Shown: positions 46,481 through 58,820, counted from the first letter of the stretch. The stretch is DNA of 64,000 nt from Seriola aureovittata (GCF_021018895.1 NC_079367.1:31616288-31680287); one strand, 5' to 3'. Notes: generated from the sequence alone by a model not told the origin. Numbers and translations: made by a program.

Positions 46481-48284
46481 TTCTTTAACCATTTTTGGAT
46501 TAGCTCAGAGTTAGGGGTGGAGATAGGGACTGCCAAGATGGTGACTGTGGAGCAGCTCACTCTGAGTTTCAAAAGCACTGTGGTTAAAAACGATCAAAAA
46601 TTGGGTAAAAGGTAAATTTTGAGCTTCTAGTAGACAACCACAACACTGCCTGCACATGGGATATATGTTGCCATTTATGGGCAGCAAAATTAAACATTCC
46701 CTGGATTAAAATAACACATTTCTCCAGGTCTTTAGGTTTGAAAAGTGCTGGAAACATTTGGGATTATATTAAAAGAAAACAAACCTCTTGGGAGTTGTAG
46801 TTGTATGTTTAATAAGTTTTTAATAAGTACCAACATTCAAAAGTTTCCTACATATAAGTCCCAGTTGGACCATAGGAGGACAGTCAGGAGATGAAAAGAG
46901 ATTCACACACATACATATTTATTTTGTACACAAGGCCACACACAAACAAACTCCTCCTTTTCTTCCTCTTTCTGGGTGTTTTTCTTTTTTTTTTAATGGA
47001 GTGAAATCAGAGGAGAGAGGGGGAGGAGGATGGGCCGGTAGAAACCCGATGGCAGACATAAAGTAAGAAGAGAGAGAGAGAGAAAGCAAGAGAGAGAGAG
47101 AGAGCGAGAGAGAGAAAACCCATGCTATAATAAATAACAGTTTAATATGACAAAGAGAAAGTGTAGTAAATAAAGAGGTGAGGATGGGCTCAGGGTCAGA
47201 GACAAATCCAGCTGATAATTAGAGACAGAATGGATAGATGTTTATTGTGGGAATAAAATCAAACATGTTGAGAACAATAAGAAAGGGGAACAACTACAGA
47301 AAGAAATAAGACAATACAAATTAGAAAAGAGCTGTTCCAAGAGCTGCCAAAGAGTTTTTTTTAATGTTTTATGAACAATCTTCATCGGCTTCAGTCTGTT
47401 TCTATGAAAATAGATCTGCAGAAGTTTAAAACCTGCTGCAGAGAGACAATGCATGAGGATCTCTGTTTGAGCAGGGACCAGTTTGCTGCAACAGTCTACA
47501 TCTAGCGGTCATGTTTTCACCAAATCAAACCAGACCTGAGTCCCCCACTCCACAGTCTGTATCATGTGATTAGTGAAGTTAACTCAAAAAAGTACTAAAG
47601 AAAGTGTGTGTTGTTGACACACTATTGTCACGTAATGAAATACACAAATTTGCTAAAGAAGCTGCTCACAGCTGAAATGTATTAACATGAATGGGGCATG
47701 GTGGTGGTGAGACCAGAGTATACTCAATCTTCAAGTGGGAATCTTTGTTGCATATCATCCCCCTTTCTCTCATTTCTCTCCCCCCTCATTTCCTGTCATC
47801 TCTGCACTGTCGGCTCAACAACAGTATGACATGAAGAGTGTTCATGAATGCACCAACAGGAAGAGTTTCCTGTGACTTCATAGTGATAAATGAAGTTTAA
47901 CGAACTAAGTGAAACTGACTAAACATTAACAATGATAAGCTTATTTAATGTACATGGGTACACACAGGCTTTAGAGACTCAGCTTGTTTCCCTAAAATAC
48001 ATAAAACCCAATAATAAAATACATTCAACTAAACAAACAATTTTAACAGTTTCAGATTTGTTTAACTAACTGTAAGGCTCATAAAATTGTCACTTTGTGT
48101 GTTTCAAGTCAACACAAGTTGATGTTCATAGAAATGAATTAGCCAGTGGGACAATCATTTTATTAAAAATTAAATTTATTAAATTTAATTTTAAATCTTT
48201 TTTTCCCCAGATATTTTGTTCTTTATTCAATACAGATATTTACTAAGGCTAAATTCGGTCTACAGAGAGAGGGCAGGACTGGCG
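46481..48284. other. No recognised gene
   Basis: Contains a GA microsatellite (47070-47114) and a short T run at 46985-46996. No coding blocks were recognised. Confidence 0.5.
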
Positions 48285-48530
48285 ACTCTGTTCCATGGAA
48301 AGTAGCCAAGGTTTGTCCAAAAAGTCTCTAGATTTGTCACCAGGTCCTTTTTTGAAAAAAGTCTCTGAATCTACGAACAAATGCTCTAAGTGCAACAAAT
48401 GCTCTAACCCCCCCTAGTAGAAACTGTTTATGCCAAATCATTTTGAAAGAGCAACAAACAATGGGTAAACTCCAACTCAGTCACATGACATTCGGCTGAT
48501 AAATGGTGGAACTATGATCACTCAGTCAGT
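48285..48530 (-). repeat. Dispersed repeat (pair with 29.2 kb)
   Basis: An inverted, diverged copy of 29225-29440, ending TGGTGGAACTATGATCACTC. Confidence 0.7.
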
Positions 48531-48670
48531 CAGTCAGTCACAGATATTCATGATTACAGGTTTGGCCCTGCTGTTGTGGTTGAGCCAAAAACTCATCTGT
48601 ACACACACAACACAGCATAAGAGTTCAGAGCTTCTTTGTGAAAGCAATTATAGTTTGTGGATGACACAAC

Positions 48671-48672
<2 letters not shown>

Positions 48673-48739
<67 letters not shown>
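48673..48739. repeat. CA microsatellite
   Basis: About 33 CA units. Confidence 0.95.
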
Positions 48740-48744
<5 letters not shown>

Positions 48745-49734
48745 ACACGGTTGCCAGGTGATTGAACATGAACTCAGAGAACATTTCTATTTTCCTCTTT
48801 AACTAAATGAATGAAGGACAATTCCAGCTGATGTTTTTAAATTTTCCATCTGATATATTCTCTCTCTCTCTCTCTGACCCACCTGGGCTCGTTTGTTAAT
48901 CTGAATTCATATTGTCATATTGTTGATTCTGATTGGCTACTGCTCATGTCAATCAAACAATTAACTCAGGTTTCCCATTTTCAAACAAACTTTTCCACAT
49001 CAAGTTTAGATACAGACATTTTTACTTTTTAGAAAACAAAGTAAAGAAGCTTTTTGAAACCTGTGAATTTTGCATTGTATACTTTTTTGCCACATGAAAG
49101 AGCAGCTATATGATTGTATGATTGTAGTGTAAACATAGGCAGAGCTTCATCCTGACAAACTGGATGCAGTATTATTGATCAGTTTCTACACCTGTTTCAT
49201 CCATTTAAAGCTCCTCTGTCAGCTGTCACCAACAGTTACTGAAACTCCAAACTCAAACACAGAGCCTTAGTAACATTCATTATACAACAGTCAATTCCGA
49301 TCCAGTAATTTGATTGGACAAGAGTCATTCCATGAGTGCTGATATAGAGTACAACAGCACTGGGACTTTTAACTACATGTATCACTCTGCTTCACAGGTG
49401 TTCTATTAACCATTAATCAGCGTTACATTAATAGTCGCTATCTATCTTAGATAGTAACAAACTTTGCAAATATTTCCAGAAATAACATTTTAATTAAATG
49501 ATGCCTGGTCATCAGAGGATGAAGAGAAAAAGCCTGGATACTTCAGCACACACCTGAGGAAACATGCTTAGCAACGGTCCAGTACCACTATTTGTGTTGG
49601 CGTAGCCAAATAAATTATGAAATTAACAAAAAAATTATAATCTGGACATCATCAGGATCCCGAGTGTGATACTGCTTTTATACAACAGTTCTACGAGCGC
49701 CATATTAGTGAAATAAACAACAACAGATTATGAT
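48740..49734. other. No recognised gene
   Basis: AT-rich sequence with a short TC run at 48861-48876; no motif was recognised. Confidence 0.5.
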
Positions 49735-50083
49735 TTTTTTTGTTAATCTTAACATCACGACCTCGAGTTGGCTTAAATAAAGCTCCATATTTTCCTCTTC
49801 TCCAGTGTTTTATTTGACGTGTTGATCCATAAGAAGATATATTTGTGGTTTTAAGAACCAAAAACCAACTCAATGTAGTTTTACATCTCTTCTCTCCGGC
49901 TTCTCTCTGGAGCTCTAGTCACAACAGGTCGGTGAGCCAATCAGAAGAGAGGAGGCTCTGAGGGCGATGACTGCTGTGTAGTGACATCAAAAGTTCCAGA
50001 AGTCCTGACGGCTGGTTTTAAGGCTCAGTTTCTGAATACAGGCTGTTTGCACTTCTCTGTGGACTGAGCGCTTTGATACTTTC
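49735..50083 (-). repeat. Dispersed repeat (copy B of 3), interrupted by an LTR
   Basis: An inverted copy of 15365-15775. Its last 45 bases (TCTCTGTGGACTGAGCGCTT, then TGATACTTTC) are shared with 59.43-59.48 kb but not with 15.4 kb. A solo LTR begins at the next base. Confidence 0.75.
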
Positions 50084-50569
50084 TGTCATGGTCTCAGCCT
50101 GGAGGCTCCAGGGTTTTGGGTTTTTGGACTTTCTTGGTTTGGTTTTCTGTGTTTTGGGTTTCTGTTCTGGGTTTTGAGTGTTTCTGGTTTGGGTGTTTCT
50201 GGTGTCTAGTTTTGTCTTCCCTGTCTTGTGCTCTGTTTCCCCATGCACTTCCTGTTTTATTTTGATAGTCATGTCGCCAAAGTGTCTGAGTTCTACTTTT
50301 GCTTCCTTTGGTTAATCATCCCTGATGTGTCCCACCTATGTCTGCTTCCCCACCTGTTCTCCATAGTAATCAGTTCTGTTCCTTTAAAAAGCCCTTGCTC
50401 TGTCTTGTCCTTGTGGTTTCATTGTTGGTGATGAGATTTGTTGTTTGTTTCGTCAGTGGCTTCGTCCCATGTATGGATTTTGGTTTTTTTGTTAATAAAT
50501 TCCTTGACACTGGTTCCTCCTCCGCATTTGGGTCCACCCCTTACCCCTACTAACCTCAAATCTGTCACA
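50084..50569 (+). mobile_element. Solo LTR with target duplication
   Basis: The 486-base sequence starts TGTCATGGTCTCAGCC and ends AAATCTGTCACA. It is flanked by CTTTC at 50079-50083 and 50570-50574. A TTTAAAAAG promoter-like box (about 50,382) and AATAAA (about 50,494) are in the order expected of a plus-strand LTR. No internal element sequence is present, so it is the product of recombination between two LTRs. Confidence 0.8.
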
Positions 50570-51055
50570 CTTTCACAGTATTAATATAGAACCTTGACCT
50601 GCTTTATAATGAAACAATACAATACCTTTATAGTATATGGACCTTTAAAGAGCCTTAAATAGTGTGACTGTGTCTTATTCCAGCAGGTTCAGGATGAAAC
50701 CATCCACAGCAGCTGATTCTGCAGCAGGTTTCCAGGACATAATCCACATTTCCCGTCCCATCACTTTAAGGATTTGTTCAGTTTTACACTCAAAAGCTAT
50801 TTTCAAGTTCATAAACCCTCAGTTACTCTGGGTTGATTTCTGCCTCCTGCCTGATGACATCCAACTGTAAAACTCAATACAGCTGCTTTTCCTCACTTTT
50901 CTTTATCTTCACTAAACTTGTGATGGTTCAGTCAAATTTTGAATTTATGTTTCTATGTTCATGCAGTTTCTTTTTTTTTACCTTAGCTGTATGACACATT
51001 TTTATCCTGTCACTTCTTTTCTCAGGGGTTTTAGCTGCTAAATAAACAAACTTAC

Positions 51056-51158
51056 CCCTGACCCCACACGACCCTGTGACACCTGAACTCTGAACACCCG
51101 AGCTGGGCCCTCCTCTGCGGGCCAAACTAAACACCCAGGGCCGAGGTCTGTTTTTCAT
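51056..51158 (-). CDS. Candidate first coding exon, unassigned
   Basis: A minus-strand ATG with A at -3 opens a 34-codon GC-rich frame (MKNRPRPWVFSLARRGG...) that ends in phase 1 at a perfect GTAAGT donor. It could be an alternative first exon of the plekhg2-like gene, since the strand and position fit. It could also be chance. No homology was recognised. Confidence 0.3.
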
Positions 51159-51256
51159 CCTCACACAGAGCAAGTCAAATCTTTAACAGAGTGATAAACA
51201 GCAGCTGACTGTGTGGCATCTGAGATATGCTGCTTTACTAAACTGATGATAGACAG

Positions 51257-51302
51257 AGGAGGAGGAGGAGGAGGAGGAGGAGAGGAGGAGGAGGAGGAGG
51301 AG
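51257..51302. repeat. GGA microsatellite
   Basis: About 15 GGA units with one slip. Confidence 0.95.
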
Positions 51303-51889
51303 TTATATAAAAAAACTGTGATAAAGACAGGAAAGAAAAAACGTATAAAGAAAATAATAAAAGCTGCTTTATCAGCTTCATCCTCTGAGGGTTTGAAGTG
51401 TTGGCACTGAGAGATAAATTCAAATTGAAACTCTTTCTTCAGAGGCTGAGCTGCTCATGTGTCAGGTATTTTACTGACTGGAGAAAATGCTAAACCACTT
51501 TAGTTGTGTTCAGATGCAACCGAAAAGCAGATAGTCACTTCCAGAGGAGACACAAATATTGCATTTCATGGACAGACAGATTTCAGATGTTAATTTTCCC
51601 ATTGAAAAACCTCCAAAGCCTCGAACCCTGCACCTCACATCCTCTGTATTCACTTAACGAGAGGTCAACAGTGGTTTGCAAGTCATTAGGGGGCACTATT
51701 GAGCCGAAGTGCCACGACCATGCCCAGTTGATATCAGAAAAACTACTCATGAGTACAAACATGTGCAAAGTTTTTACATATCCTTAAGGGTTCAAAAATG
51801 TTTTTGAAAAATGAAAATTGACACAGGACATCAAAAATAGCCAACTTCCTGTCTGGCAAAAAGCAAATTGAAAAATATGGATTAAATCC

Positions 51890-52108
51890 ATGATTTGGCA
51901 TCAAATTCAGGCAGCTAAGACAGAGAAAAGAGGCTTGCATGTCATATTTTTGGATTTAGCAAATGCGTTTGGTTCAGTGCCACATAGCCTTATTTGGGAG
52001 GCATTTGATTATTTTAGAGTGCCTGGAGTAGTGGTTAATTTAGTAAGGTCGTATTTCCAAGATATTAGACTATGCTTAAGTACAGCAGGCTTTACAACAG
52101 GGTGGTAG
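51890..52108 (+). pseudogene. RLE LINE, RT motif A segment
   Basis: The frame contains FLDLANAFGSVPHSLIWEAF, the catalytic Asp of RT motif A, and stops at TAG 52,106-52,108 (after TTGW). The same frame continues directly into the next segment, so this is a single nonsense position. Confidence 0.85.
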
Positions 52109-52126
52109 AGGCTAGAAATAGGCATT

Positions 52127-53818
52127 ATGGCAGGGTGCACGATTTCTCCATTGGCATTCACAATGGCGATGGAGGTAATCATTAGAGCTTCTAAGTGGGT
52201 TGTAGGTGGAGAGAGGCGGCAGGATGGGATGCGCCTTACACCAAGTAGGGCCTACATGGATGACATGACGTTGATAACTACAACGGTGCTATGTATGAAA
52301 ATAGTACTTGAGAGACTTAATAAAAGCTTAAAGTGGGCTAGTATGAAAATCAAGCCTAGTAAGTCTAGAAGTATCTCAATAAGCAGAGGGAAGTTAAGTG
52401 ATAGGAAGTTTGTAATAGACGAAGAGGAAAATCCAATAATTAGGGAAAAATCAGTAAAGAGTCTAGGTAGGTGGTACAAGGCAGACTTGAATGACGGAGA
52501 ACAGGTAGTGCAGTTTCGGAAAGATGTTGCTGAGGGATTGGATAGAATAGATAAATTAGGGCTTCCAGGAAAGTTGAAGTTGTGGTGTCTGCAGTTCGGG
52601 TTATTTCCCAGGTTGATGTGGCCACTGTCTGTATATGAGATTCCATTATCTGCTGCAGAAAAAATGGAAAGATTAGTTAGCTTTTACATTAGGAAGTGGC
52701 TAGGTGTTCCTAGATGTTTAAGTACGGTGGCACTGTATGGGAAAGGCATACTTCAGCTCCCGGTAATTAGTCTAGTGGAGGAGTTTAAATGTACTAAGGT
52801 TAGAACAGAGCTCCTGTTATCTGGAAGCAAAGATGTGGTAGTTAGTAAAGTGGTTCCAAACCCAATCAAGGGGAGAAAATGGAATCCAAGCATGGCAGTG
52901 CAGGAGGCGGAAGCAACGCTCAGGCATACAGAGATTGTAGGTAATGTCCAAATAGGCTGGGGAGGCTTGGGGCTTGGCCCAGGCAAACCGGTGTGGAGTA
53001 GAGCAGGTCCCAAAGAGAAGAGAAAGCTGGTTATGGAGCTGGTTCATAGACAGGAGGAAATATTAAGGGGTGCAAAGGCAGTGGCCCAGGCTAAGCAGGG
53101 ACAGTGGTTGAATTGGGAAGGTGTAGACAAGAAAAAGCTTAGCTGGAAAGAGCTGTGGAGTATGGAGGGAAGTAGTATTAGATTTTTGATAGGGTCAACA
53201 TATGATGTATTGCCAACTCCCCAGAACCTAAAACTCTGGGTAAATGGAGACCCGCTATGTTCATTGTGTTCAGGTACTGCAACTTTAAAGCACATTTTGT
53301 CGGGCTGTAAGGTTAGTCTGTTGCAAGGCCGGTATACGTGGCGACATAACCAGGTTTTAAAAAGCTTAGCTGCAGGAATTGAAGATTTACAGAGGCAGGC
53401 AAATTTAGGAGGGTCTAAAATAAAGAGAGTTGCAATCAAGTTTGTTCAAGAGGGAGAGAAAGTTAATAAGACAGCAAGGAGGCAAGGCAGCTTAGAGGTT
53501 GCTTGTGATTGGGAAATGCAGGTAGATTTAAGAAGAAAGCTTGTTGTTCCCCAGGAAATAGCCAGTACAAAGCTAAGGCCTGACATAGTCTTGTGGTCTA
53601 GGAGTAGAATGAGAGTATATTTCATAGAGCTGACTGTTCCATGGGAGGCTTCAGTTGTAGAAGCATATGAAAGGAAAAAGCTTAGGTATGTAGAGTTAGG
53701 GGCAGAAGCAGAGCAGCGAGGATGTAAAGTTAGGATTTGTCCAGTGGAAGTAGGATGTAGAGGATTTGTAGCAAGGTCTGTTGTCTCTTTGGTGAGGGAG
53801 TTAGGAGGAAGTGGATAG
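52127..53818 (+). CDS. RLE LINE, RT to endonuclease
   Basis: The 563-residue open frame carries RT motif B (GCTISPLAF, residues 3-11) and motif C with YMDD (about residues 43-46). Then comes the thumb/linker region with KSLGRWYKADLND and a zinc knuckle CSLCSGTATLKHILSGC (about 376-394). The restriction-like endonuclease block is RPDIVLWSRSRMRVYFIELT (about 483-502). The R-P-D...E spacing is that of PD-(D/E)XK nucleases in R2-type LINEs. Such enzymes nick the target DNA and reverse transcribe the element RNA at the nick. The frame is open throughout, so this copy is young. It is not a host gene. Confidence 0.87.
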   Translation: MAGCTISPLAFTMAMEVIIRASKWVVGGERRQDGMRLTPSRAYMDDMTLITTTVLCMKIVLERLNKSLKWASMKIKPSKSRSISISRGKLSDRKFVIDEEENPIIREKSVKSLGRWYKADLNDGEQVVQFRKDVAEGLDRIDKLGLPGKLKLWCLQFGLFPRLMWPLSVYEIPLSAAEKMERLVSFYIRKWLGVPRCLSTVALYGKGILQLPVISLVEEFKCTKVRTELLLSGSKDVVVSKVVPNPIKGRKWNPSMAVQEAEATLRHTEIVGNVQIGWGGLGLGPGKPVWSRAGPKEKRKLVMELVHRQEEILRGAKAVAQAKQGQWLNWEGVDKKKLSWKELWSMEGSSIRFLIGSTYDVLPTPQNLKLWVNGDPLCSLCSGTATLKHILSGCKVSLLQGRYTWRHNQVLKSLAAGIEDLQRQANLGGSKIKRVAIKFVQEGEKVNKTARRQGSLEVACDWEMQVDLRRKLVVPQEIASTKLRPDIVLWSRSRMRVYFIELTVPWEASVVEAYERKKLRYVELGAEAEQRGCKVRICPVEVGCRGFVARSVVSLVRELGGSG

Positions 53819-54639
53819 AGTGTGAGGAAAATAGTAAAGGACATGTCAGATGAGGCAGTAAGATCCAGTCAGTGGATTTGGATGAGAAGAAATAATGGTA
53901 GCTGGGGGCCCAGCAGGGTGAGTACTTAGACAGGATAGACAGACTCTTAGGAGAAGCAAGGAAGAAATCCAGGAGGAGGAAGTGTTTTTAAGTGGGGGGT
54001 GTGGCCTGTGTGAGCCTCTTTGAGACCATGCGGTTAGTCCAGGTGAGTTGGCCTGTATTGTTTGTTTGTATTGTTTTGAATTGGTTTGTAGTGTGTCTTT
54101 GACTGTTTAGGTGAGTTTGTTTGATTTAGGTGAGTTGTATGGTGAGTTGTATTGTCTTGGAGAGTGGGGGAGTAGGGGGAGGTAGAGCACAGCCTAATCC
54201 AGCGGGGGAGAGTTTAGCCCAACAAGGCATCTCTGACTCTACCTCCCTCATTCAAACACAACAGAACAGAACTGTTTAAGGGAGTTTTTGTTTGCTGAAT
54301 CTGCTAGTGTGTTTTGTCCTAGTTGATGATAGTGTTGTTTGTGGTAGCATAGGCAAGATAAAGGAAAAAATAGTTGTGGTGTGAGGAGCAGTGATGGCTG
54401 GCATTAGGGGAGTGACTCTGGGACGCCAGTGATCACTGTCTAGCCTCCTGGAGGTGTCGTGGGACCAACTAAACGAAACACTGGTGAAAAGAGGTTCCCA
54501 CCTGATGACCCCAAAGACATGTTAGTTATCACTGCTCATTAGTCTGTATAGCTAAATTAATAGTTATCATAGGACTAAGGATGTTAAGCTTAGGGAGCTA
54601 TTCACTGAGTCTGGTCCATTTTCTGTAGCACAAGTTTCT

Positions 54640-54985
54640 CGTGTTTACCTTAAACTTTATGATCTGTCCGAGGACCTCGATGCCAACATGGCCCATATTT
54701 CAGGGCGCTCTGGTCACGCCCGAGCCCAATCCCTATTGAATTTTGAATTTTTTGGTGGCCTTGAGGCTTGTGCAAATTTTGGTGAGTTTTCGTGCTTGTT
54801 AAGATCCTTAAAACCCGTTATTCTAGCAGAAAAATAATAATATCTCAGCAAAAACAATAGGTTCCCTGCACCTTCAGTGTGCTCAGGACTTAATAATAAT
54901 CTCAGCAAAAACAATAGGTTCCTTGCACCTTCAGCGTGATCAGGACTTAAATAACAATGGCAGTGTCCCATTACATCATGACAGT
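54640..54985. repeat. Fish dispersed repeat with a 58-base tandem duplication
   Basis: CAGGGCGCTCTGGTCACGCC is typical of a widespread teleost repeat, as is GGGGGCACTATTGAGCCGAA at 51,689 on the other side of the LINE. CTCAGCAAAAACAATAGGTT...CTTCAG(T/C)GTG is duplicated at 54,843 and 54,901. Confidence 0.6.
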
Positions 54986-57020
54986 GAGCCGACATTTACA
55001 GAACAGGGTCCTTGAACTAGCTCACATACATGGAAAGCAGCCATTGTTAAGGTTAAGGTGTATGGTGCATATGCTTGTGCACGTACATGTGCACAGGTGA
55101 ATCCTTATGTGTGTGCTGGAGGAACATATACAGATACCAACAGAGCAGAGACCGGCTTCTTCTTTAAAGATCTACATGATGAACAACGGGGCAGGTTTCC
55201 TCATTTTACAGCAGAGGTGACAAGACAAACAGTAACTACATCTTTGTATAATTATATTTGAAGTATGTTGATGCGCCTGGAGCATTTATTTTATAATAAC
55301 TCACCTATTCAAATGAAGGGTATATTTATTTGTCACTATATGGAGTTTTAAATCTTCTATCCCATTCAATATTATATCGTAGAATGTTATATAAAGAATG
55401 GATGTGTGTTAATTCCCACATGATCATGTGGGATGAGGCAACTGGCGGCCAGGTTACAGACATTCCTCTTTAAGATGGCTCCTCATTATTGAAAACCATC
55501 ATCTGACAACCTTCCACTGGCTTATGCTGCGGGATAGTAGACCGCTCAGCCAGCCAATATGATGTATGGAACAGGAACACTGCACTGAGATATCTCTATG
55601 CTATTGGAGCAGCAGCACTGGTCACCTTTTTTATTTATTGGACAGCTGACAGTGGAGCAGCAGACAGGAAGAAGGGGTAAAGGAGTAACAAAGGTGCTCG
55701 GACTGAATCAAGCTGGGCATATTATGTGGCATGTGCTGTGACCATTCAGCTACTGGAGCCATCCAGGATTAATGAATTATGTTTTCATTCATCAGTGACA
55801 ATATAATTCACTGCATGTAGTTGACAACCTGGGTTGATCTAACTTTGATTACTTTGCACATACGTGACTTTTATGGAAAAAACCTTATTTGAAATATTGA
55901 GGAAAACTTAAGGCTGCCAGTGTGTCTGACAGCTGTTTATCAGCAGGACTGTCACTGCTATCTGGACTCTAATCCACCATAAACACTGAATCATATTCAC
56001 TGCAGAGTGGAAAGCCTGGGTTATCCTTATCTCTTTAATTTCTCTTAAACATTACTCATCTATCGTTGTATGATGGATTTTTTGTTTCCACTATCTGCAG
56101 AGGTGAAAAGAGTCAGAAATAAATCAGGAACACTGAAATATTTAAGCTCATTTAAAGCCTTTAAGAACTGCATTTGTCTCACTCAGATACAACAATACCA
56201 TCACTTCCTTCAATATGCAAATACACTGTAAGCCTTTTATTTTTTTTTTAAGCTTAAATTTGTATAATCTGGCTTTACATTTAAAGGAAAATATTAACTC
56301 TGGCGGGTGTATCTATTGATACATCCATGTTAATTCATGTCATTTTTGCTAATGTCACACAGGTTATGCAAAGGCTGATAAAAGGTTAATGGATTATTGA
56401 AATGATTAAGCACTGATTAAGTCATTTGGGGTCATACATCGTATTCCATTTTTCACCTCCAGTGAGTCTTCATGGTCACTGATTCTTCTGTTAACGATGT
56501 CCCAGGTGTTGGTGCCAGGTGTGTTTTGCATGTGTCAAATGAATATTATATAACACTATATGACATGAGCTACGTTGGACTTTGTTCTGAAAATAACAGT
56601 TGGCAACTTATAATGTAGTTATAGAAAGAAAAGTTCCATTCATTTCAATTCAGTCAAAGCTTTCTACAGCAGCATCTAAAGGCCATTGGAGGAACAGCAA
56701 TTTTCTGGTATTGCAAGACTGCCACATCACTAAATCACACAGTATCTACTGTCTTGTTTTTGCTGCCTATACTTTGCAGTAACTCATGGTGGGCTATGAA
56801 AACATACCTGAGTGCAAAAGTTTAACAAGTTCGTGTTTGATTTATTGCTCTCAGCTCTGTGGAAGTGCTGTAACTGTCAGTGTGTTTCATAAGCTGCAGC
56901 CTTCAATCAACTCAAACCATCAACCAACCAAACTATGATTTATAACAGAGGAAGTTACAGGTTAAGCCTCAATAGTGGGTGACTTTACAGAAATGATTGT
57001 GTTTGGCAGATCATTTAACA
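54986..57020. other. No recognised gene
   Basis: AT-rich sequence without coding blocks, LTRs or clear repeats. Confidence 0.5.
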
Positions 57021-57241
57021 CAGGGTGTAGCTGAAAGGTGCATTGGGGTCCAGCTGAAAGGCACCTTGGAGGAGGTAAGGGCCGTGAGGGGGTTGGCGAT
57101 GCTGCTGAAGTTGCGGATGAAGCTGCGGTAGAAATTGCCAAATCCCAGGAAGCGGTGCAGTTGCTTGCAGGAGTCAGGGACTGACCAGGAGGTGACTGCC
57201 GATACCTTTGTCAGATCCATCTGCATGCTGCCTTTAGCCAC
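57011..57241 (-). pseudogene. Gypsy RT thumb remnant
   Basis: [40 protein letters not shown] and [15 protein letters not shown] are the post-RT connection of fish gypsy elements. The match ends near 57,025. Confidence 0.8.
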
Positions 57242-57294
57242 GATGTACCCCAGGAAAGAGACGGTGGAGGTGTGAAACTCACACTTCTCAGCCT

Positions 57295-57668
57295 TTACGA
57301 AGAGTGAGTTCTCAAGGAGCTGTTGCAGAACCCTCTGGACATGGTGGATGTGCTCTTTGCAGGACTGGAGAAGATGAGGATGTCATCTGGGTAGACAAAG
57401 ACACAGTGGTTCAACATGTCCCTTAGCACATCATTCACGAAGGCTTGGAACATGGCCGGGGCATTGGTTAAACCAAAGGGCATGACGAGATACTCGTAAT
57501 GGCCAGTGGGTGTGTTGAAGGCCGTCTTCCACTCATCGCTCTCCCGGACCCGGACCAGATGACAGGCGTTGCATAGATCGAGCTTGGTGAATATGGTGGC
57601 CCCCTGGAGAAGCTCAAAGGCGGAAGAGATGAATGGAAGGGGGTAGCTGTTTTTGACCGTGATGTCAT
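57295..57668 (-). pseudogene. Gypsy RT palm remnant
   Basis: Two frames contain [20 protein letters not shown] and the metal site [12 protein letters not shown]; Pro replaces the usual hydrophobic residue of YxDD. The upstream part with FTKLDL-type motif A is in another frame. Confidence 0.8.
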
Positions 57669-58380
57669 TAAGCCCCCGATAGTCTAGGCAAGGTCTTGGT
57701 CAAGGTTTTGTCCTTCTTTTCCACAAAGAAGAATCCCGCCCCTGCAGGAGAACAAGAGGGATGGATGATGCCGGCTGCCAGGGATTCATTAATGTAGGTC
57801 TCCATGGCCTTTCTCTCAGGGGCGGACAGGAAGTACAGACGTCCCTTGGGAGGGTACATGCCGGGCTGGAGGTCAATGGCACAGTCCTACGGCCGGTGAG
57901 GAGGCAGAGACTGAGACTTGGCGTTGCTGAAGACCTCTTGGGAGTCGTGGTACTCAGAGGGAACCTAAGTCACGTCTGGAACTGTGCTGGGTGGTGACAA
58001 GAACGGAGGTGAGGCCGCTTGTTTCAGGCAAAACAGATGACAAGATGAGCTCCACTCCCGTATGGGCCCAGTAGTCCAGTCTATGTGGGGATTGTGCCGG
58101 GTACCCCAGAATCAGGGGAATGTGTGGAGAATTGAGGATATGGAACTGGACTGTCTCATGGTGTTTGCTGGATATGAGGACGTGGACCCGGGTGGTCTGG
58201 TGGGTGACGGTTCCCAGGAGGTGTCTGTCAAGGGCAGTGGCAGGAACTGGGTGAGGCAGAGGAACCCCGCCAAGCCCTAACTGGCAAACCAGCCCGTCAT
58301 CAATTACAGCTTGACCTGGAATAGGGGTCGATGGTTGAGGAAATGTTGCGTGGAAGCCCGGCTCAACAGAAATTCCATCT
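57668..58380 (-). pseudogene. Gypsy protease-RT connection, heavily broken
   Basis: Fragments such as [20 protein letters not shown] and [20 protein letters not shown] are the entry to gypsy RT. The 58.38-57.9 kb part has remnants of protease-like wording with several stops. Confidence 0.7.
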
Positions 58381-58820
58381 CTACTGGTGAGCCCTGGATT
58401 TTACTGGGCAACGGGAGACAAAATGGCCGGCTTGGCCACAGTACATGCAGAGGTTATCCTGCCAACAACGCTCCTGCTCCTCTGTAGTAAGACTGGTGCA
58501 GCCCAGTTGCATGGTGTCAGGACCTCCTGAAAGTGGCCCTGCCGAAGCACTCAAGCTGATAGAGGAGAAAGAGACCCGAGGAGTAGCAGACGGGTGATGA
58601 GTCGGACCACTCTGCTCTTCTCTCGTTTCCATGCCTGGATACGAAGTTCCAATCTAGTAGTGAACGCGATCAACTCATCCAATGTAGATGGGAGGTCATG
58701 CAGCACCAGTTCATCTTTGATATAATCCACTAGGCCATGAAGAAAAGTGTTGCATAGAGCCGATTCCAGTCACTCTGGCGAGCCTTGGTGCGAAAGTCTG
58801 ACGCATGCTCATCAGACCCT
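58381..58820 (-). pseudogene. Gypsy gag remnant with zinc knuckle
   Basis: [20 protein letters not shown] gives a CCHC-type knuckle ([14 protein letters not shown]). Upstream, [20 protein letters not shown] is typical of fish gypsy gag, in a shifted frame. Confidence 0.78.

Larger units (their letters stand above)
51890..54500 (+). mobile_element. Non-LTR retrotransposon, RLE type, 5' truncated
   Basis: The coding part begins inside the RT fingers/palm and continues to a complete C-terminus at 53,818. A 3' UTR follows that I cannot end exactly (about 54.5 kb). The C-terminal CCHC plus PD-(D/E)XK endonuclease places it in the R2/NeSL/HERO group, not with the APE-type LINEs. One in-frame stop interrupts the RT. 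Confidence 0.82.

Noticed and set aside
52252..53844. Several 60-130 codon minus-strand frames opposite the LINE
   Set aside because: They are antisense shadows of the long plus-strand RT-endonuclease frame.
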